Shown: piece after piece, positions 36,287 to 48,066 of the stretch
Layout of the letters: each line of letters begins with the position of its first letter
Numbering within the stretch: position 1 is the first letter of the stretch
NCBI GenBank assembly: GCA_964036295.1
Contig: OZ038462.1
Coordinates: 441,501-505,500 of the forward strand
Direction of reading: 5' to 3'
Length of the DNA stretch: 64,000 nt
Source: Plumapathes pennacea
Lineage: Eukaryota > Cnidaria > Anthozoa > Antipatharia > Myriopathidae
Notes under the pieces: model-generated
The model's input: the letters and a program-made list of their open reading frames with translations, nothing else
What the model was told of the DNA's origin: nothing
The model's database searches: none
Position numbers and translations under genes: made by a program

Positions 36287-36639
36287 TTTCAGCCTCTGGA
36301 AAATAAAAATAGCCTTTGCTCAAGGATTGTGGTCTTTCTGATGACCAGTGAGAGAGTTACCAACTATGATTTCAAGACTGACTAGAGAAAGCATTCAGAA
36401 GAACAACTAATTGCACCAGAACCCACAAACCCGATGACCAGACACGAAGGACAACTTGGCGCTTTTGGAGCATGTGTATACTTTTCTGTAATTTAAAGAT
36501 GTGGCACACGAGGGAAATAATTAGGAAATGTCAAATTCTCATGATTTGAATATATGAAGTTCCCACCTCTGCAAATCTAAAACCTCATAGTATGACACCC
36601 AATATCTACTTTAGGTTAACATAACGATCTTTATATAGC

Positions 36640-36823
36640 AGAATTGACGGAATAGTCAGATATTGGTATATTCGAAATGGACAGAATGGCCGGTAATCGT
36701 GTTTTTTTGGCCGTATATCCTGTTTCCGGAATACTAGCGCAAATTCTGTACTTTTGGGAACTGGTATTCTGCTTATTCTGCCATTCCTATTCCGGAACAG
36801 GAATAGTCCCAAAAGAATGCACC
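36640..36823. repeat. GGAATAG-type MITE-like copy
   Basis: GACGGAATAGTC near the left and CATTCCTATTCCGGAACAGG then AAGAATGCACC at the right resemble the element at 8.3 kb and the terminal repeat of the intact copy at 43.4 kb. Borders approximate. Confidence 0.5.
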
Positions 36824-37104
36824 TAACATCTAACTTTTGACGAAGAACTAGACAGATATATCTATAGATAGAATTCTTCAAATAAAACTAGTTAGAAATG
36901 CACCCTGTGTATAATAATTAATTATATTGTACACTCAAAATCCCATACAAGCAACCACTGTATTATTTCTCAATTTTCCAAACTGTCCAATCAAGGATTA
37001 ATTTGGATAGTTTTACATAGGATTTTTCCCCAGAAAAACTCGCGTATCCAATTTGAGAATAATTTGGACCGTTGGACTCAGTCAATGAAAGGGCTTAGAA
37101 AACA

Positions 37105-37560
37105 ATGAAAATGAAAATTGAACCAATCAGGGCACGCCTGTGTTCAATGTTGACGTGTACACGCAGCAAAGCCGAAATGAGTATTTTACAAAGATGGCAG
37201 AGTTTGAAGTTTCTTTGGGATGTTTACGAGTATTTTAGTGGAGCAGTTGAAGCCAACAGGTTCCCAAATATGTCGGAAGGGGATTTGGAGAAGATGACTA
37301 AAGAAAATCAAAACATAAACGCCAAGAAAAGCACGTCAACATGGCTAAATGTTTTCAACGAGTGGAAACTTGCGCGCGGGGAAGAACGAGACTTGCTGGA
37401 CATTTATTCCCGTTGAAGAACTGGACGCCGTACTGGCTAAATTCTATGCTGAGGTCAGGAGAAAGGACGTGCAGAAGAGCAATCCTGTCGAGTGTGCCAA
37501 AAGCCAGGATGTAGAAAGCAATTCTGTTGAGCAAATTTTTATTTATTTCCTCGTGTGCAA
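37105..37560 (+). pseudogene. Crypton/KIAA1958-like recombinase N-terminal fragment, frameshifted
   Basis: Frame one encodes EANRFPNMSEGDLEKM, then KKSTSTWLNVFNEWKLARGE. Near 37403 the reading shifts by one base into IPVEELDAVLAKFYAEVRRKD. Together these match, from memory, the N-terminal DNA-binding part of the KIAA1958/Crypton-type tyrosine recombinase proteins that are very numerous in anthozoans. The catalytic part is missing, so this is a broken copy. Confidence 0.5.
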
Positions 37561-37577
37561 TATAATTAACACATAAC

Positions 37578-37728
37578 AGGACTACATGCTTATCCAATTT
37601 GGAAATAATTGAATTCGAAAAATTCCTCCTGACTGCCAAATTGGACTCGGCCTACGGCCTCGTCCAATTTTGGCAGTCCTCGGAATTTTTCTCATCAATT
37701 ATTTCCAAATTGGACAGCATGTAGTCCT
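37578..37728. repeat. Near-perfect foldback, arms of about 69 bases
   Basis: Left arm begins AGGACTACATGC and right arm ends GCATGTAGTCCT; both contain TCCAATTTGGAAATAATT or its complement. The centre is GGCCTACGGCC. It directly follows the recombinase-like fragment. Confidence 0.85.
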
Positions 37729-38285
37729 ATTACATATACTAATTATATGTACTATTTCGTATTTACTATTCTACCCCATATCTCAAGTGATTGAGGCTTC
37801 AGATTCAAAATATATATTTGGCTGTGATGACCGTATTTATTATGCGCTTGCAATTTTATGTATACTATATATGGACTATAGACGCAGCCCCGGAACTAAA
37901 TTCTTGGACTGAAGCTAGCGGGATATATAGTATGTAGCAAGAATGATGTAGAAAACCAACAACTGGTGCCGTAGCAGTCACGGGAAATCGAAAAATTTAG
38001 CTTTTCTGAGATGCTATTTCCTACATTCTGGGAGCATGTGACCAAAAATTTAATGCTTCGCCCCCTTCTTGAATCCGCCACTGGATGCCGCCATCTTGAC
38101 CGTGCAAACACGCTAAAAATAATGACTAGGGCCCGGTTGTTCAAAGGACGATTAGGCTAATCCTGGTGAAATATCAAACTTACTGGTAACAAAAGCCTAG
38201 CAAGTTCTGGTGATCACGCCCCCACCGATGTCTGACTCAACATGCGCAAAATTTGAGACATTTTACTCCATTACTCAGAAACTAT

Positions 38286-39203
38286 TTAACTGAGAATATC
38301 TTTACCATCAAATTCATGTAGAAGGATATTAAAGCTACCAGAAAAGGTGTTATGATCTATCATTATCTCAAAATTTAATTGGGCAAAATCCAATTTTCTG
38401 AGTCGGAGTGTGCAATATTTAACAGAGCGCCCAAGGTCAATGTCATGGTTGGTGCGAAAGAATAGGGCCGCATTCATTTGCGCATGCTTGGATCGCATTT
38501 TTACCGCCATATTCGAATAGAGCGATAAATTCTCTTCAATTTGGTATATAATTTGGTTTGGGACCGATTTCGATGGGCAAATGACTTCTAAAGTTGGGTG
38601 AGGACTTTGACTGTTGTTATGTTTGAATGGGAGGCCTCCTTGACAACCAGAAACGAACGGTTCCTTCAATAACAAATGCAAAGCCACCATTTTCGTTAAA
38701 AATGCATTCATCCCATTTGCTTCTAAGCAAATGGCTCAGATTCTGGTTAAAATCAATTCTATACACAGTCTTTCCCCGTTCTTTCTTTGCGGACTTTCCC
38801 GCCAATGCTAGTCCTCCATCAAAAACATCTTGATCCATTCGAATTTCAATGCGAGTTGTGGGATCCTCTTTTCGGCCAGAATACAATTTCCTCTTAATTT
38901 CCCGATACAATTCCCCATGAACTAACTCCATACGGTCGTCCAGAGATGTTGAAGACGGAATGGCAAGTCAAGAGGTTCCATCCGCTGGAAAAGATTGTTG
39001 TCAGCCTCAGAACATGTCCGCCACTCATCGTACTGTTCACTGCATCCCACGTAATGGATTTTTACTCGCTTTTTGATCTTGTCCACTGCTGTCACAACCT
39101 CAGGATAAAGTTTACGGTCGGTTTTTGCCTTCGTCTTCCTCCGGAATGATAGTTGTGGCGAAAAGACTTCGTCGGCGTATCGTTTTGGTGCCTCTCTCTT
39201 CAC
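38286..39203 (-). pseudogene. Decayed gene with chromo/MBT-like N-terminus
   Basis: Three overlapping frames on the minus strand together form one protein-like sequence. Frame one (39203-38922) has KIKKRVKIHYVGCSEQYDEW, a chromo-barrel or MBT-like pattern. Frame two (38931-38617) has MELVHGELYREIKRKLYSGR and GTVRFWLSRRPP. The third frame (38711-38286) is weak. At least one frameshift separates the first two. I believe this belongs to a repetitive cnidarian protein family associated with transposons; its function is unknown. Confidence 0.45.
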
Positions 39204-39480
39204 TCTTCTGGCCGCCGTGTTTCACTCCTGACAGTCAGACCCAGTCCTAATCGCTAATGCGCGAGCTTGGGCCCGGTTGTTCGAAAGCTGATTAAGGTGG
39301 CTCGAAATAGTTTTTTGGCGCGCGAACACTGAGTTAGTCGAAATTTCATCATCTTGGCCCACTCGTCTTCCACATCGAAAATCTGACTCCGAATAATACA
39401 TCGATCACACAAGGGACATGTGCGACACAAATACCTGGCAAACACAAGAAACTTTACCCACCTTCGAAAAATATAGTTTA

Positions 39481-39599
39481 TTTACCGGGCAGGAGGTCCG
39501 TGTAGAGGAAAACTGTGCCCGAATATAGTTGTTGCCTCGGTCCGTATCAATGCCGAGGGCAAAGTTTTTCTCTATACGGACCAACCAAGCCCGGTAAAA
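39481..39599. repeat. Short foldback element
   Basis: TTTACCGGGC plus GGTCCGT.TAGAG at the left is inverted as CTCTATACGGACC ... GCCCGGTAAA at the right; the inner part also contains an inverted GCCTCGGTCCGTATC / GCCGAGGGC pair. Confidence 0.7.
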
Positions 39600-40962
39600 G
39601 ACATTTTTATTTTTTCCTTCAATTTCTTGACTTATAATGTTGTCAGTACTGACTAGAAACGAGTCAAAAGCACAACACAGCTGAACGTGAACTCGATTGC
39701 ATAAACTTTGGTAATGTAATTCGGTAGGAAAACCACAACTTATGAAACGATAAAAAATATTAGTAAACAATGAGTAAGAAAACTCAGGCATACCTGAACG
39801 TCCACTGATGAATATTGTGTACTTTTCCCGCTGCCATATTGCTTTCATCGTGCACACGGCGTACTTTAGTCTAAAGTCTCAAAATGACTCACCGTAAAAA
39901 TTACACTCTTTTACGAATCCGGCTAGTAGTGTTTCTCAGGCCAGACATGTAGTACTTCCATTGTAAAACAATTAATTCGGGAGCAATACTTTTCCACACA
40001 ACTTTTAAGTTTCCTCATCACGATGCGATTTGAATTCTAGCTAATTCTTGAGTTTGTCCTCAATGTCGTCCGTAAACTCAGTTGGACGTCCAAGATTTCT
40101 TTCAGAGCAATATTTCCAATCGCATACAGTTTCTGGTTAGATTATTCACTGTTCAACGACTGAAAAACGGAGGAAAAACTCTAAGCCGCTGGAGCGGCTC
40201 GCTGTGACAATTCATGAATGAAATTGGCGGCTTTGTAAAACTCGCCTCGCATCAAATTTTGACAGCTGATTGCTGACAGCTTTTTGACTTCCGCTTCCGC
40301 TTTGATACCAAAGCATTTAGCTAAGAAAAACTAGCTATCGTACAAAACCTCAGACTGAATCAGGCGCATTTTTGGCGTAAGATACAGACAACGGAAAAAG
40401 AACTGCCCACTCAGGAGAAATGCACGCGCAGGTATCGTGCACATGCGCAAATGCTGATCTTGTACACCCGAAATTTTTGCGGTTTCCTTCGTGTTTTTGC
40501 GAACAAATCCGCTCCGAGTCGGTGATTTGTCTTTATTTTTTCCTCATTCATTTAACTGAAGCCGAGAAAAGCCGACGTCTTTTTTAAAGAATTTCTGTCA
40601 ACAGAAAACCAAATGAGAGAAAAAATGGATTTCCTGCAAAACGTGTTGACAGAATTTTACCAAATTTATTTATTTTGTCGCTTTCCGTACACAAAACAAA
40701 TTTGCAAAATTTCAAAAAAAAAATCACCAAAGGAATATGAATATAACTAACTTTTTCCCGCTTTTATATCACTCAAAACAGGTGACGTTGTGTCGCCATG
40801 GTAACCGATATCTGCTCAAAATTTATGAGAACACTCTTCATAAGAACTCAATGCCATAGACGTAGAACCCTTTTGAGAAATTAAACGCCAATTAAACTAA
40901 ATGGCAGGTCATTTCCTGGTCAATAAACTGCCAGAAACTATTACGAACCACCTTTAGCCCTA

Positions 40963-41692
40963 CGGTAGCCCACAAGTGCAAAACAAAATACTTTCTTTCA
41001 AAACAAAATACTTTATTCTAAAACAAAATACTTTATTCTAAAACAATTTACTCTTTTCTAGAACAAACTACTTTTTCCTAAAACAATTTACTTTTTTCGC
41101 AAAACAGAACTTTCTTTTGTGGATGGCCCCGGGTACGAGGTACACAATGGCCAACATGGCGTACTGTAAGTTGCTCTTGTGGCACGAGATACGAAGTAGG
41201 AAAGGCAAGATTTTGCTCCGGTTGTGGTAATGAGCTAGAATCTGAAAGCACAAGTACGACAACAAATCACGGAGAAAAGCCTGCCAAGACACCCAAAGTG
41301 AGTCGCGCGCGCAGCTTCTTTGCGAGATTTGAATGCCTGGAAGGACAGTGTGGGTGTCTTGGCAGGCTTTTCTCCGTGATTTGTTGTCGTACTTGTGCTT
41401 TCAGATTCTAGCTCATTACCACAACCGGAGCAAAATCTTGCCTTTCCTACTTTTTAATCGTATTTCGTGCCACAAGAGTCGTACCCGGGGCCATCCACGT
41501 GGGAAGGCTCTCCCGTTCACATCCGGGACCTCGCACAAAAGAAAGTTTTGTTTTGCGAAAAAAGTAAATTGTTTTAGAAAAAAGTATTTTGTTCTAGAAA
41601 AGAGTAAATTGTTTTAGAATAAAGTATTTTGTTTTAGAATAAAATATTTAGTTTTGAAAGAAAGTATTTTGTTTTGCACTTGTGGGCTACCG
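40963..41692. repeat. Large inverted repeat carrying a zinc-ribbon exon on both arms
   Basis: Left arm 40963-41295 and right arm about 41351-41692 are inverted copies with a loop of about 55 bases. The outer parts are tandem AAACAAAATACTTT/TCTAAAAC-type units. The inner part of the left arm (plus strand) encodes CSCGTRYEVGKARFCSGCGN, then ESESTSTTTNHGEKPAKTPK, ending at a donor-like AAA|GTGAGT. CxC...CxxC is a zinc-ribbon-like pattern. The right arm carries the same stretch on the minus strand. Confidence 0.85.
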
Positions 41693-42120
41693 ATTAAGCT
41701 AATCCAGGATTAACCAACTTTTTTCTTTCGACCTTTCTGCCGATAAACCTCAAAGTTTTGTTCAACAATTGATTAAAAAGTTTGTTTTAGTTGCTCAAAA
41801 CGCATCGAGGAAGTCGTGTTGCAGAGAAATCTTTACCAGCTTTAGTGTGGGAGGTAAACTAGTAAGTATTGGACCTATCCAGGATTAGCCTGGGGCCAGA
41901 ACGCTAATTAGAGCAAATGTTACAGCTAACAGGGAATAAGTTTGATATGTGAAACGGGAAGGTTTTTCTCATACTTTAGCGTAATTGATGAGTTTTGAAT
42001 TAAAAGAAGATTTTTAGTTAGTCTTTGAACAAAAACTTGCATTTTGTTGGCCAACAGGACGAAGGAAAAAAATTGTTTAATTCTGGATTAGCTTAATCGG
42101 GCTTCAAAGAACTGGGCCCA
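41693..42120. mobile_element. MITE-like element with GATTAAGCTAATCC inverted ends
   Basis: The left end GATTAAGCTAATCCAGGATT is mirrored by TTCTGGATTAGCTTAATC at the right. The right end continues to ACTGGGCCCA, while the matching outer left end is missing where the large inverted repeat abuts, so the left end is truncated. Confidence 0.6.
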
Positions 42121-42129
42121 GGCAACTAG

Positions 42130-42320
42130 GGTGCGTTTAATTGACCGTATTAGGAATAGGAATAGCTAAAATGATCCAGAGTTTTGCTTGTTCTGAGGGG
42201 AATTTTTTCTCTGGATTGTTTTCAAAACCTTCACGCTGACATTTCGAACAGCTCCCAATACATCTCGACATAATTCAGCTCCAAAGCAAACCAAAGCATT
42301 TCTTGTTTACAACTGTAACT
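42130..42320. repeat. Partial copy of the GTGCGTT-type MITE
   Basis: Starts GGGTGCGTTTAATTGACC, then GGAATAGGAATAG and TTTTGCTTGTTCTG, collinear with the left two-thirds of the copy at 43378. The right terminal repeat is absent. Confidence 0.6.
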
Positions 42321-43324
42321 AAATCTATTAACCCATTCACTCCTGGACAAATAACGGAAGTTGTAAGGGAACGATAACGCAACGCGACTCGCAAAAATAA
42401 ACCAAGTGCGCAGTAATTAAGCGAGATACCGTTCCTAATTAAAATTTATTTGAAACTAGAATACATGACCAAAACATATAATAAAAAGGACAAAAGATTA
42501 TTCCAAAGACAATAAAACGTGAAATTATAAATCACTGAATGAAATATTTTGTTCGCAGCGTTCGTCCATCCGAAGACGAACAGCGAATTTATCTATACAA
42601 AACTTAAGTGAAATGGTTCTAAGCTTCAGATTGATATTCTAAATTCACAGATTGATCTCGTTAAAGCAAATCTATTAAATCTGCAGACAAAATAAGAGCA
42701 AAATTAGCAATCGGACTGGAAATAATTTTGCGAAGTACATCGCCACGTGGTGATAAATAAAGTAAGTTTCACGAAGAAATTGAACGATATTTCTTCCCTA
42801 CGGATTCGTTTCGCGGTCACTATCAAGACGAATAACTCCACAAATCCATCTCTGGTAAACACAACGAAGAAACATACTGTCTTTGACAGATCAGAAGCTT
42901 ACAAGAATCCGCGTTCGTACCTCCGCCATTGTATAGTTCAAACAACATGACATCTCTCCTTTCGTCTTCATCGATCGAAGGCTCTTTCAGAATTTAAATC
43001 TGCCAAAATCTGTTCATAAGTCGCCAGTTATTTTGAGGAGATAACCTTCCACATTTAGCAGCATTAAGTCGCATTTTCCGTCCGTTAGAGCACGAAAACA
43101 AAACCGCATGTGGTCTGATAGTATGCGGGGGCAGCTCATTGAAGAGCGAGGGCTCAGATTCTGCGGGGTGCACCAGGGGCTAGCGAGGTACCGAAAATCC
43201 GCACCGAAATCAGACCGAATCCCGACTCAAATCGAGATATACAGGAATATACTGCTGCCTCGCTTTTGCTCGGCAGCAATAATTTTTCTGGCGATAAACA
43301 AAAATGTGAAGTAAACCCAGCTAT
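42321..43324. other. Unique-looking spacer
   Basis: No exon or repeat is recognisable. It is AT-rich with many stop codons in all frames. Confidence 0.4.
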
Positions 43325-43377
43325 CAATAGAGAGCTTAAACACCAAAACGAGAAAGGACGACGACAACGTCATAACT

Positions 43378-43591
43378 GTGCGTTCGATTGGGTCTGGCGG
43401 AATAGGAATTGTTAAAATGACCCAAAGTTTTGCTTGTTCTGGGGGAGATTTTGTTCGAAATTGTTTTAAAAACCTCCATGCTTGCATTTTGAACAGCTAC
43501 TGATTCATCCTAACCTAAATCAGCTCCAAACCAAAGAATTTACCGATCAGCAGCGCTATTCCTATTCCGGAATAGACCCAGTCGAACGCAC
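43378..43591. mobile_element. MITE with GTGCGTTCGA inverted ends
   Basis: Left end GTGCGTTCGATTGGGTCT and right end AGACCCAGTCGAACGCAC are inverted repeats, with GGAATAGGAAT / ATTCCTATTCC just inside. About 214 bases, no coding capacity. The left flank (43325-43377) is the left end of the family seen at 32775, so this copy seems to have inserted into or next to it. Confidence 0.8.
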
Positions 43592-43599
43592 CCTAAAGC

Positions 43600-43910
43600 C
43601 AGGAGTTCCGTATGATCGCTTCGACCGCCCGAATCGCCCTGATCGTCGGAGTCGCTGCGACTGCCCAGAGGTTTCCACATGATCGTCTCATCGTCTGAGG
43701 TGGTTTCCATTACAAACATTTTTATTGCCCTAATTGCCCTGATAGTCTGACCAGGGCGATCCTTGCGACGGCAATCGCTTCGATTGCCGGAATTGCCGGT
43801 GACTGTGTTTCCACATAACCGCTTCGATCGCCCCGATCATCCCACTTGTTTTGCGGACAACTGAAGCGATCCAGGCGATCATATAAAAGCCAGGCTTAAA
43901 ACTCATTGCA
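43600..43910. repeat. Foldback built from CGATCG/GCCCTGATCG phrases
   Basis: The left part (TATGATCGCTTCGACCGCCC) and right part (AGGCGATCATATAAAAGCCAGG) mirror each other imperfectly; phrases such as CGCTTCGATCGCCC, TTGCCGGAATTGCCGG and GTTTCCACAT recur. Gene-free. Confidence 0.55.
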
Positions 43911-45773
43911 GAAGTCAGCCAGCACAAGGTTAGTGGGAACCACACAACTAAGCAATAATATATGCACAATGTCTTGTTCGGTATGCTGCGTATAAAATCA
44001 TCTCGAAGTACACTTAAGCTGTGTTGGTACGCAGTGAGTAAAATAATTCAAAGAACGAGGTGTGAATTAGGTTTAAGCCTTTGAATAGGCCCAAAACTTC
44101 TGGCATCAACTTGATACCGCTGATATTAAGTAATCCGATTCGCATCAGGTTCCTCGACCTGAAAGATGCTATAACCTTCTACAGCAAGTTCGCGGGAGTG
44201 ATGACAGGGAAATGATATAATACCTTATTTGGTCCAGCAGGCCAGCTCCACAGTCTAGTAGTGCGTTCTTGAACGAGAGTTATTAATTGTGCGACAAAGT
44301 TTAGAAATTAAAAGTACTCTTGCGTATTAATCTCAATACAACGTTTACATCGGAAGTCCGTGTCGAAATACGATTGGTTGAAATGCGGGTCACCCATGAT
44401 AGCACACAGCTTGTTTCAAAAACAATCAGCTGTCGAGCAAATTCATAAACATTAGTAAACGATTTTTTGTCATTGGCCACACACACTAGAAATACGATAA
44501 TCGCAGGTATCCCCTCGCTCTGTAGTGGGTTTTTGGAAAGCGGGGTTCTTGTTTATTTTCCACTTGGAGATTATTTTTAAACTTTGAAAATCTTTTTTAC
44601 AAACCATGGTTGTATAACGACGTCACCAGTCGGTCGCTAAAAGAAATCTTTGTCGCAAGGCAGTCTGGTTTAGTTCAGACAACGTGCACAGTCTGCAACT
44701 TAGTGGACACTAGCTGAACTCCAAAATTCGCTGAGACAACTTTTACACGCAACTACAGAATACTCCCAAGAGTTGTAAGCTAAGAAAAGCGCAACTCGAA
44801 TCGTGACTTGATCAGTTTTGCACAGTCAATTTGCAGTATACTGGTTAGTTGTAAGTCCGTGAACGTAATGCTACCAAGAACAGCTTCATCCGGCACCAGC
44901 GGACCTTCTGTTCTTCTATATAGGAGGGGATCCAGACCCCCGGGGATCCAAATCCGCTAGGACACCGGCGACAATTTCCGAAGCACCACTTTGAACAACA
45001 ACACTTGAACAAAATGGATTGACACAGTTTAATTTAGAGAACTCCGAAATAAACACACAGTCTATATCATTGATAGTGTGACACTGGTGATACAAAACAG
45101 CAGCATTTTGCAAGTTCGTCACAGTGCATATATGACTTAGTGCCAAACTGACAGAGAAATCCTGCAAATTAACTCGTATTAGCCATGCAGAGCTACAGTT
45201 CCAGTGCAAACGAGTTCTAACGGATTGGCTTGAAATTTGGCACAAGTTTAGACTGATATGTAAACTTGAAACGAGTGTCTTCGATTTTTTTGTTTCCGTT
45301 TAAGTTATTTCATTTGCCGAAAAAAACATTCCCCAAAAAGCAAGTCGCCTGATTTTAAATATTTTCCGAACCAAACGAAATATTGAAAACCGGAGACATC
45401 TTTTTTGAAATCAACATATCGAAAGACAAAAATATGTGATTACAGCTTGTCACTCGCCATTTGGGGCCATGTTAATTTGCATAACAATTCCTTAACCTCG
45501 GCATTTGAAATTTCGGAAAACAACAGTTAGGCCCTGTTTATATGAGAAAGAGTTGGCCTGGGGACTCTTTACCGAGTCAAGTTTATCGCGCGTTTACATG
45601 GGAAAAGTTATCCCGGGTAACCGGGTCAAAGCTGGCCCTCTTGGTTTGGAGACTGGAAACAATTTCTAAAACTCAGTTTATAAAGCCCACGGATTACAGA
45701 CTGAAGAAAGATTGTCTTACCGTTGATTTCTGTGCTCTTGTGTTTTCGATTATGCCAAAATTTTGTTTTTAAC
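43911..45773. other. Gene-free stretch
   Basis: No family resemblance in any frame and no recognisable repeat body. An AT-rich composition with short open frames only. Confidence 0.35.
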
Positions 45774-45958
45774 AGTCAGTCGGTCGAACGTCGGTCGACA
45801 GTTGACTACCGATTTCTAAGACGACGGTCGGTGGACCGCTGGCCGAAAATCGGTAGAATGGTTGACCGTCGGTCGACAGTCGCTCGATCGTCGGTCGACA
45901 GTCGCCCGATCGTCGGTCGACGGTCGCCCGATCGTCGGCCGACAGTCGACCGACAGCT
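45774..45958. repeat. GTCGGTCGACAGTCGCCCGATC minisatellite
   Basis: Around eight diverged units of about 20 bases, each with GTCGGTCGAC and CCCGATC or GCTCGATC. The most regular part is 45880-45950. Units are partly palindromic (GTCGAC, CGATCG). The Arg/Ser/Asp-rich frames across it are artefacts. Confidence 0.85.
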
Positions 45959-47116
45959 ATGCAAGACATGGGAAGATTCCGTGGGCTCGGAGACAACAAT
46001 TGGAATTGCAAATAAATGCTTTAGTCTCAACATTTTATTGAGTGTGACAATTGTTTTACGCGGGGTATTATTCTGTATTATGTCTTATAAAATTCTTCCA
46101 AAACAATTTTCAGCATTGGGCTCTCCGTACCGTGATCAGGGTTGTGCGTTATAAAGGACAGGGTGTGGTGCGGCTGTGAATGGTGTACCTACACACAGTA
46201 TTTCATCAATTCTCCAATTCTATGCCATCTTTTGGCCGTCCCGATGAGGGTTCTTCTATTGTTATAACCCCTTTTAAGTAGTAATACACTGACAAACCTT
46301 TAAGCCCAATGCACGAGTAGATTTTCAATGAAAAGTTTTCTGTGACAACTTTTTATTGCTCGTGCATATTATTAAATTTGGTCGTTTCGGACAACTTGAG
46401 TTGCCACTTCATTATTTGCGAGTGTGTTTGCACAGTCAAGGTGGTGGCGTCCACAACAAGCAGTGTACCACTACCTGGATCACAAAGAGAATATTTCCGT
46501 TCTCTGCAACGTTGCGAATATAGAACGTTACCTTTCCCTTCTTGATGTATGAAGAAAGAAAACTGACATGTGCCAAAAAATGTCCACGCTTGGACACGAC
46601 TAACAAGTAGCGAAATGCAAAGTTGATGTATAATGTATCAAAATTCATGGTTTCATATATACAAAACTAAAATTGATATTTTGTCATTTTGGAAAAGCAT
46701 AGTAAGCTCTGCTTTCACTTACATGTAATTTTATCTTCTTGCTAGAAAAACAGGCGAGATGTTGACTGGACCTTTTCAGACCTCTGACCTGTCGCTTCCG
46801 GTATGACAGAAACTAGTATAAAAGTGAGTTTTGGCTGGAATGTCTTCACAGGAAGTTTGGCCCGGACTGAAATGTCCAGTTGGACATTCTGGCCCAGGTC
46901 GCCGAAATGTCCCAATTTCAGATCAATTTCAATTCTATCTCCCTGTACATGTACATCATATTATTACATCAATACTGTAAGGATAAGATTTGGAATACAT
47001 TTCAGGGCAGGGTACAAAAACTGCTGTTCGGATATTTACAAGTAGTTCCCTTTCTACCTTTATGTGGTGCATATTGTAAAATAATTTTCAGATATTGCAT
47101 CTGAAATAGCATCATT
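45959..47116. other. Gene-free stretch
   Basis: No supported exon. Around 46760-46930 a phrase with GAAATGTCC repeated twice (TGAAATGTCCAG, CGAAATGTCCC) may be an old repeat. Confidence 0.35.
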
Positions 47117-47450
47117 TATTATATAGACACGAGTGTTTTACTGGAAACTATACCGTGCGTAAAATCCATACGAAAATACATCCGGGACCCGAGTGGCGTA
47201 TTTTCCATATCCTCACTTAGTGAGGATATCGTTGGCATCATTTCTCGCTTTTGCACGGTTGTTTGTGCAATTTCTCGTAAAACACTCGTGTCTAATATAA
47301 TAAAAAGAAAATTACACGGCGGCTTGAAGATATGGATTTTAATTTCTCGTGGTAAAAACAATATTTTACTCACTCGCGAAGCGCTCGTTCGTAAAATATT
47401 GTTTTTACCACTCGAAAATAAAATTCATATCTTCAAGCCGCCGTGTAATA
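47117..47450. mobile_element. Composite foldback MITE, copy 1
   Basis: Two modules side by side. The left module (47117-47302) has inverted ends TATATAGACACGAGTGTTTT / AAAACACTCGTGTCTA. The right module (about 47306-47450) is a hairpin whose arms read ATTACACGGCGGCTTGAAG and CTTCAAGCCGCCGTGTAAT around GCGAAGCGCTCG. The same two-module arrangement occurs at 56979. Confidence 0.85.
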
Positions 47451-47628
47451 TCCTTTATGTATAGTACATATATATAGTTGCTACAATGGGCGGGGATTCA
47501 GTTGTACTTGCTGTCTGACGTATCTAAACTCTCTTTAAGCCGGACGGCTCTATGCTCTAGAACAATCACTTCCGGTCACATAACCACAAAAATATATTTC
47601 AGTGCCTACTTCAATATATAGAGGATTA

Positions 47629-47728
47629 TATTACACGGCGGCGCGAACATATGAATTTTATTTTCGAGTGGTAAAAACAATATTTTACGAACGAGCGCTT
47701 CGCGAGTGAGTAAAATATTGTTTTTTAA
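47629..47728. mobile_element. Half copy of the right module of the composite MITE
   Basis: TATTACACGGCGGCGCGAAC, then TTTCGAGTGGTAAAAACAAT and GCGAGTGAGTAAAATATTG, matching one arm and the loop of the 47306 hairpin in inverted orientation. Confidence 0.75.
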
Positions 47729-47919
47729 ACGCTCTTTATTGACATCCGAACACAGTTTTATATATTAATCACAAAAGACATTACGAGATGACTACCGAAA
47801 AGGACATCAATTTCTTGGTCGAAAAAGCCGTAGCTTTAGAAAGTACCAAAAGGCTTCATTATTTGCGCAATTATTTGCGCTGCGAGAGGAAATACTTGAA
47901 GGATAATAAAGACAAAAAA

Positions 47920-48066
47920 CTACTTTTGGCTTCGGAAATACGCTCGGATAATTGTCCTTTGACATTATCTGTTCCTCGAAGTTCAGAGCTGCTGTTCGCT
48001 TCTCGGAACAGATAATATCCTCGGACAGATAATATCCTCCGTGCATATTTCCGAAGCCAAAAGTAG
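47920..48066. mobile_element. Foldback MITE with CTACTTTTGGCTTCGG ends
   Basis: CTACTTTTGGCTTCGGAAAT at the left is mirrored by ATTTCCGAAGCCAAAAGTAG at the right. The internal GGAACAGATAATATCC phrase is repeated and also partly inverted. Confidence 0.85.

Larger units (their letters stand above)
38129..42120. mobile_element. Region bounded by inverted GGGCCCGGTTGTTC / GGGCCCA ends
   Basis: The left boundary reads GGGCCCGGTTGTTCAAAGG then GATTAGGCTAATCC. The right boundary is its diverged inverse (GGATTAGCTTAATCGGG ... ACTGGGCCCA). A third copy of the left end, truncated, lies at 39269. Whether the 4 kb is one element or several nested ones cannot be settled by eye; listed pieces lie within it. 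Confidence 0.35.

Noticed and set aside
45723-46154. Arg/Ser/Asp-rich frames on both strands
   Set aside because: All follow the 20-bp minisatellite; no codon bias or splice context.
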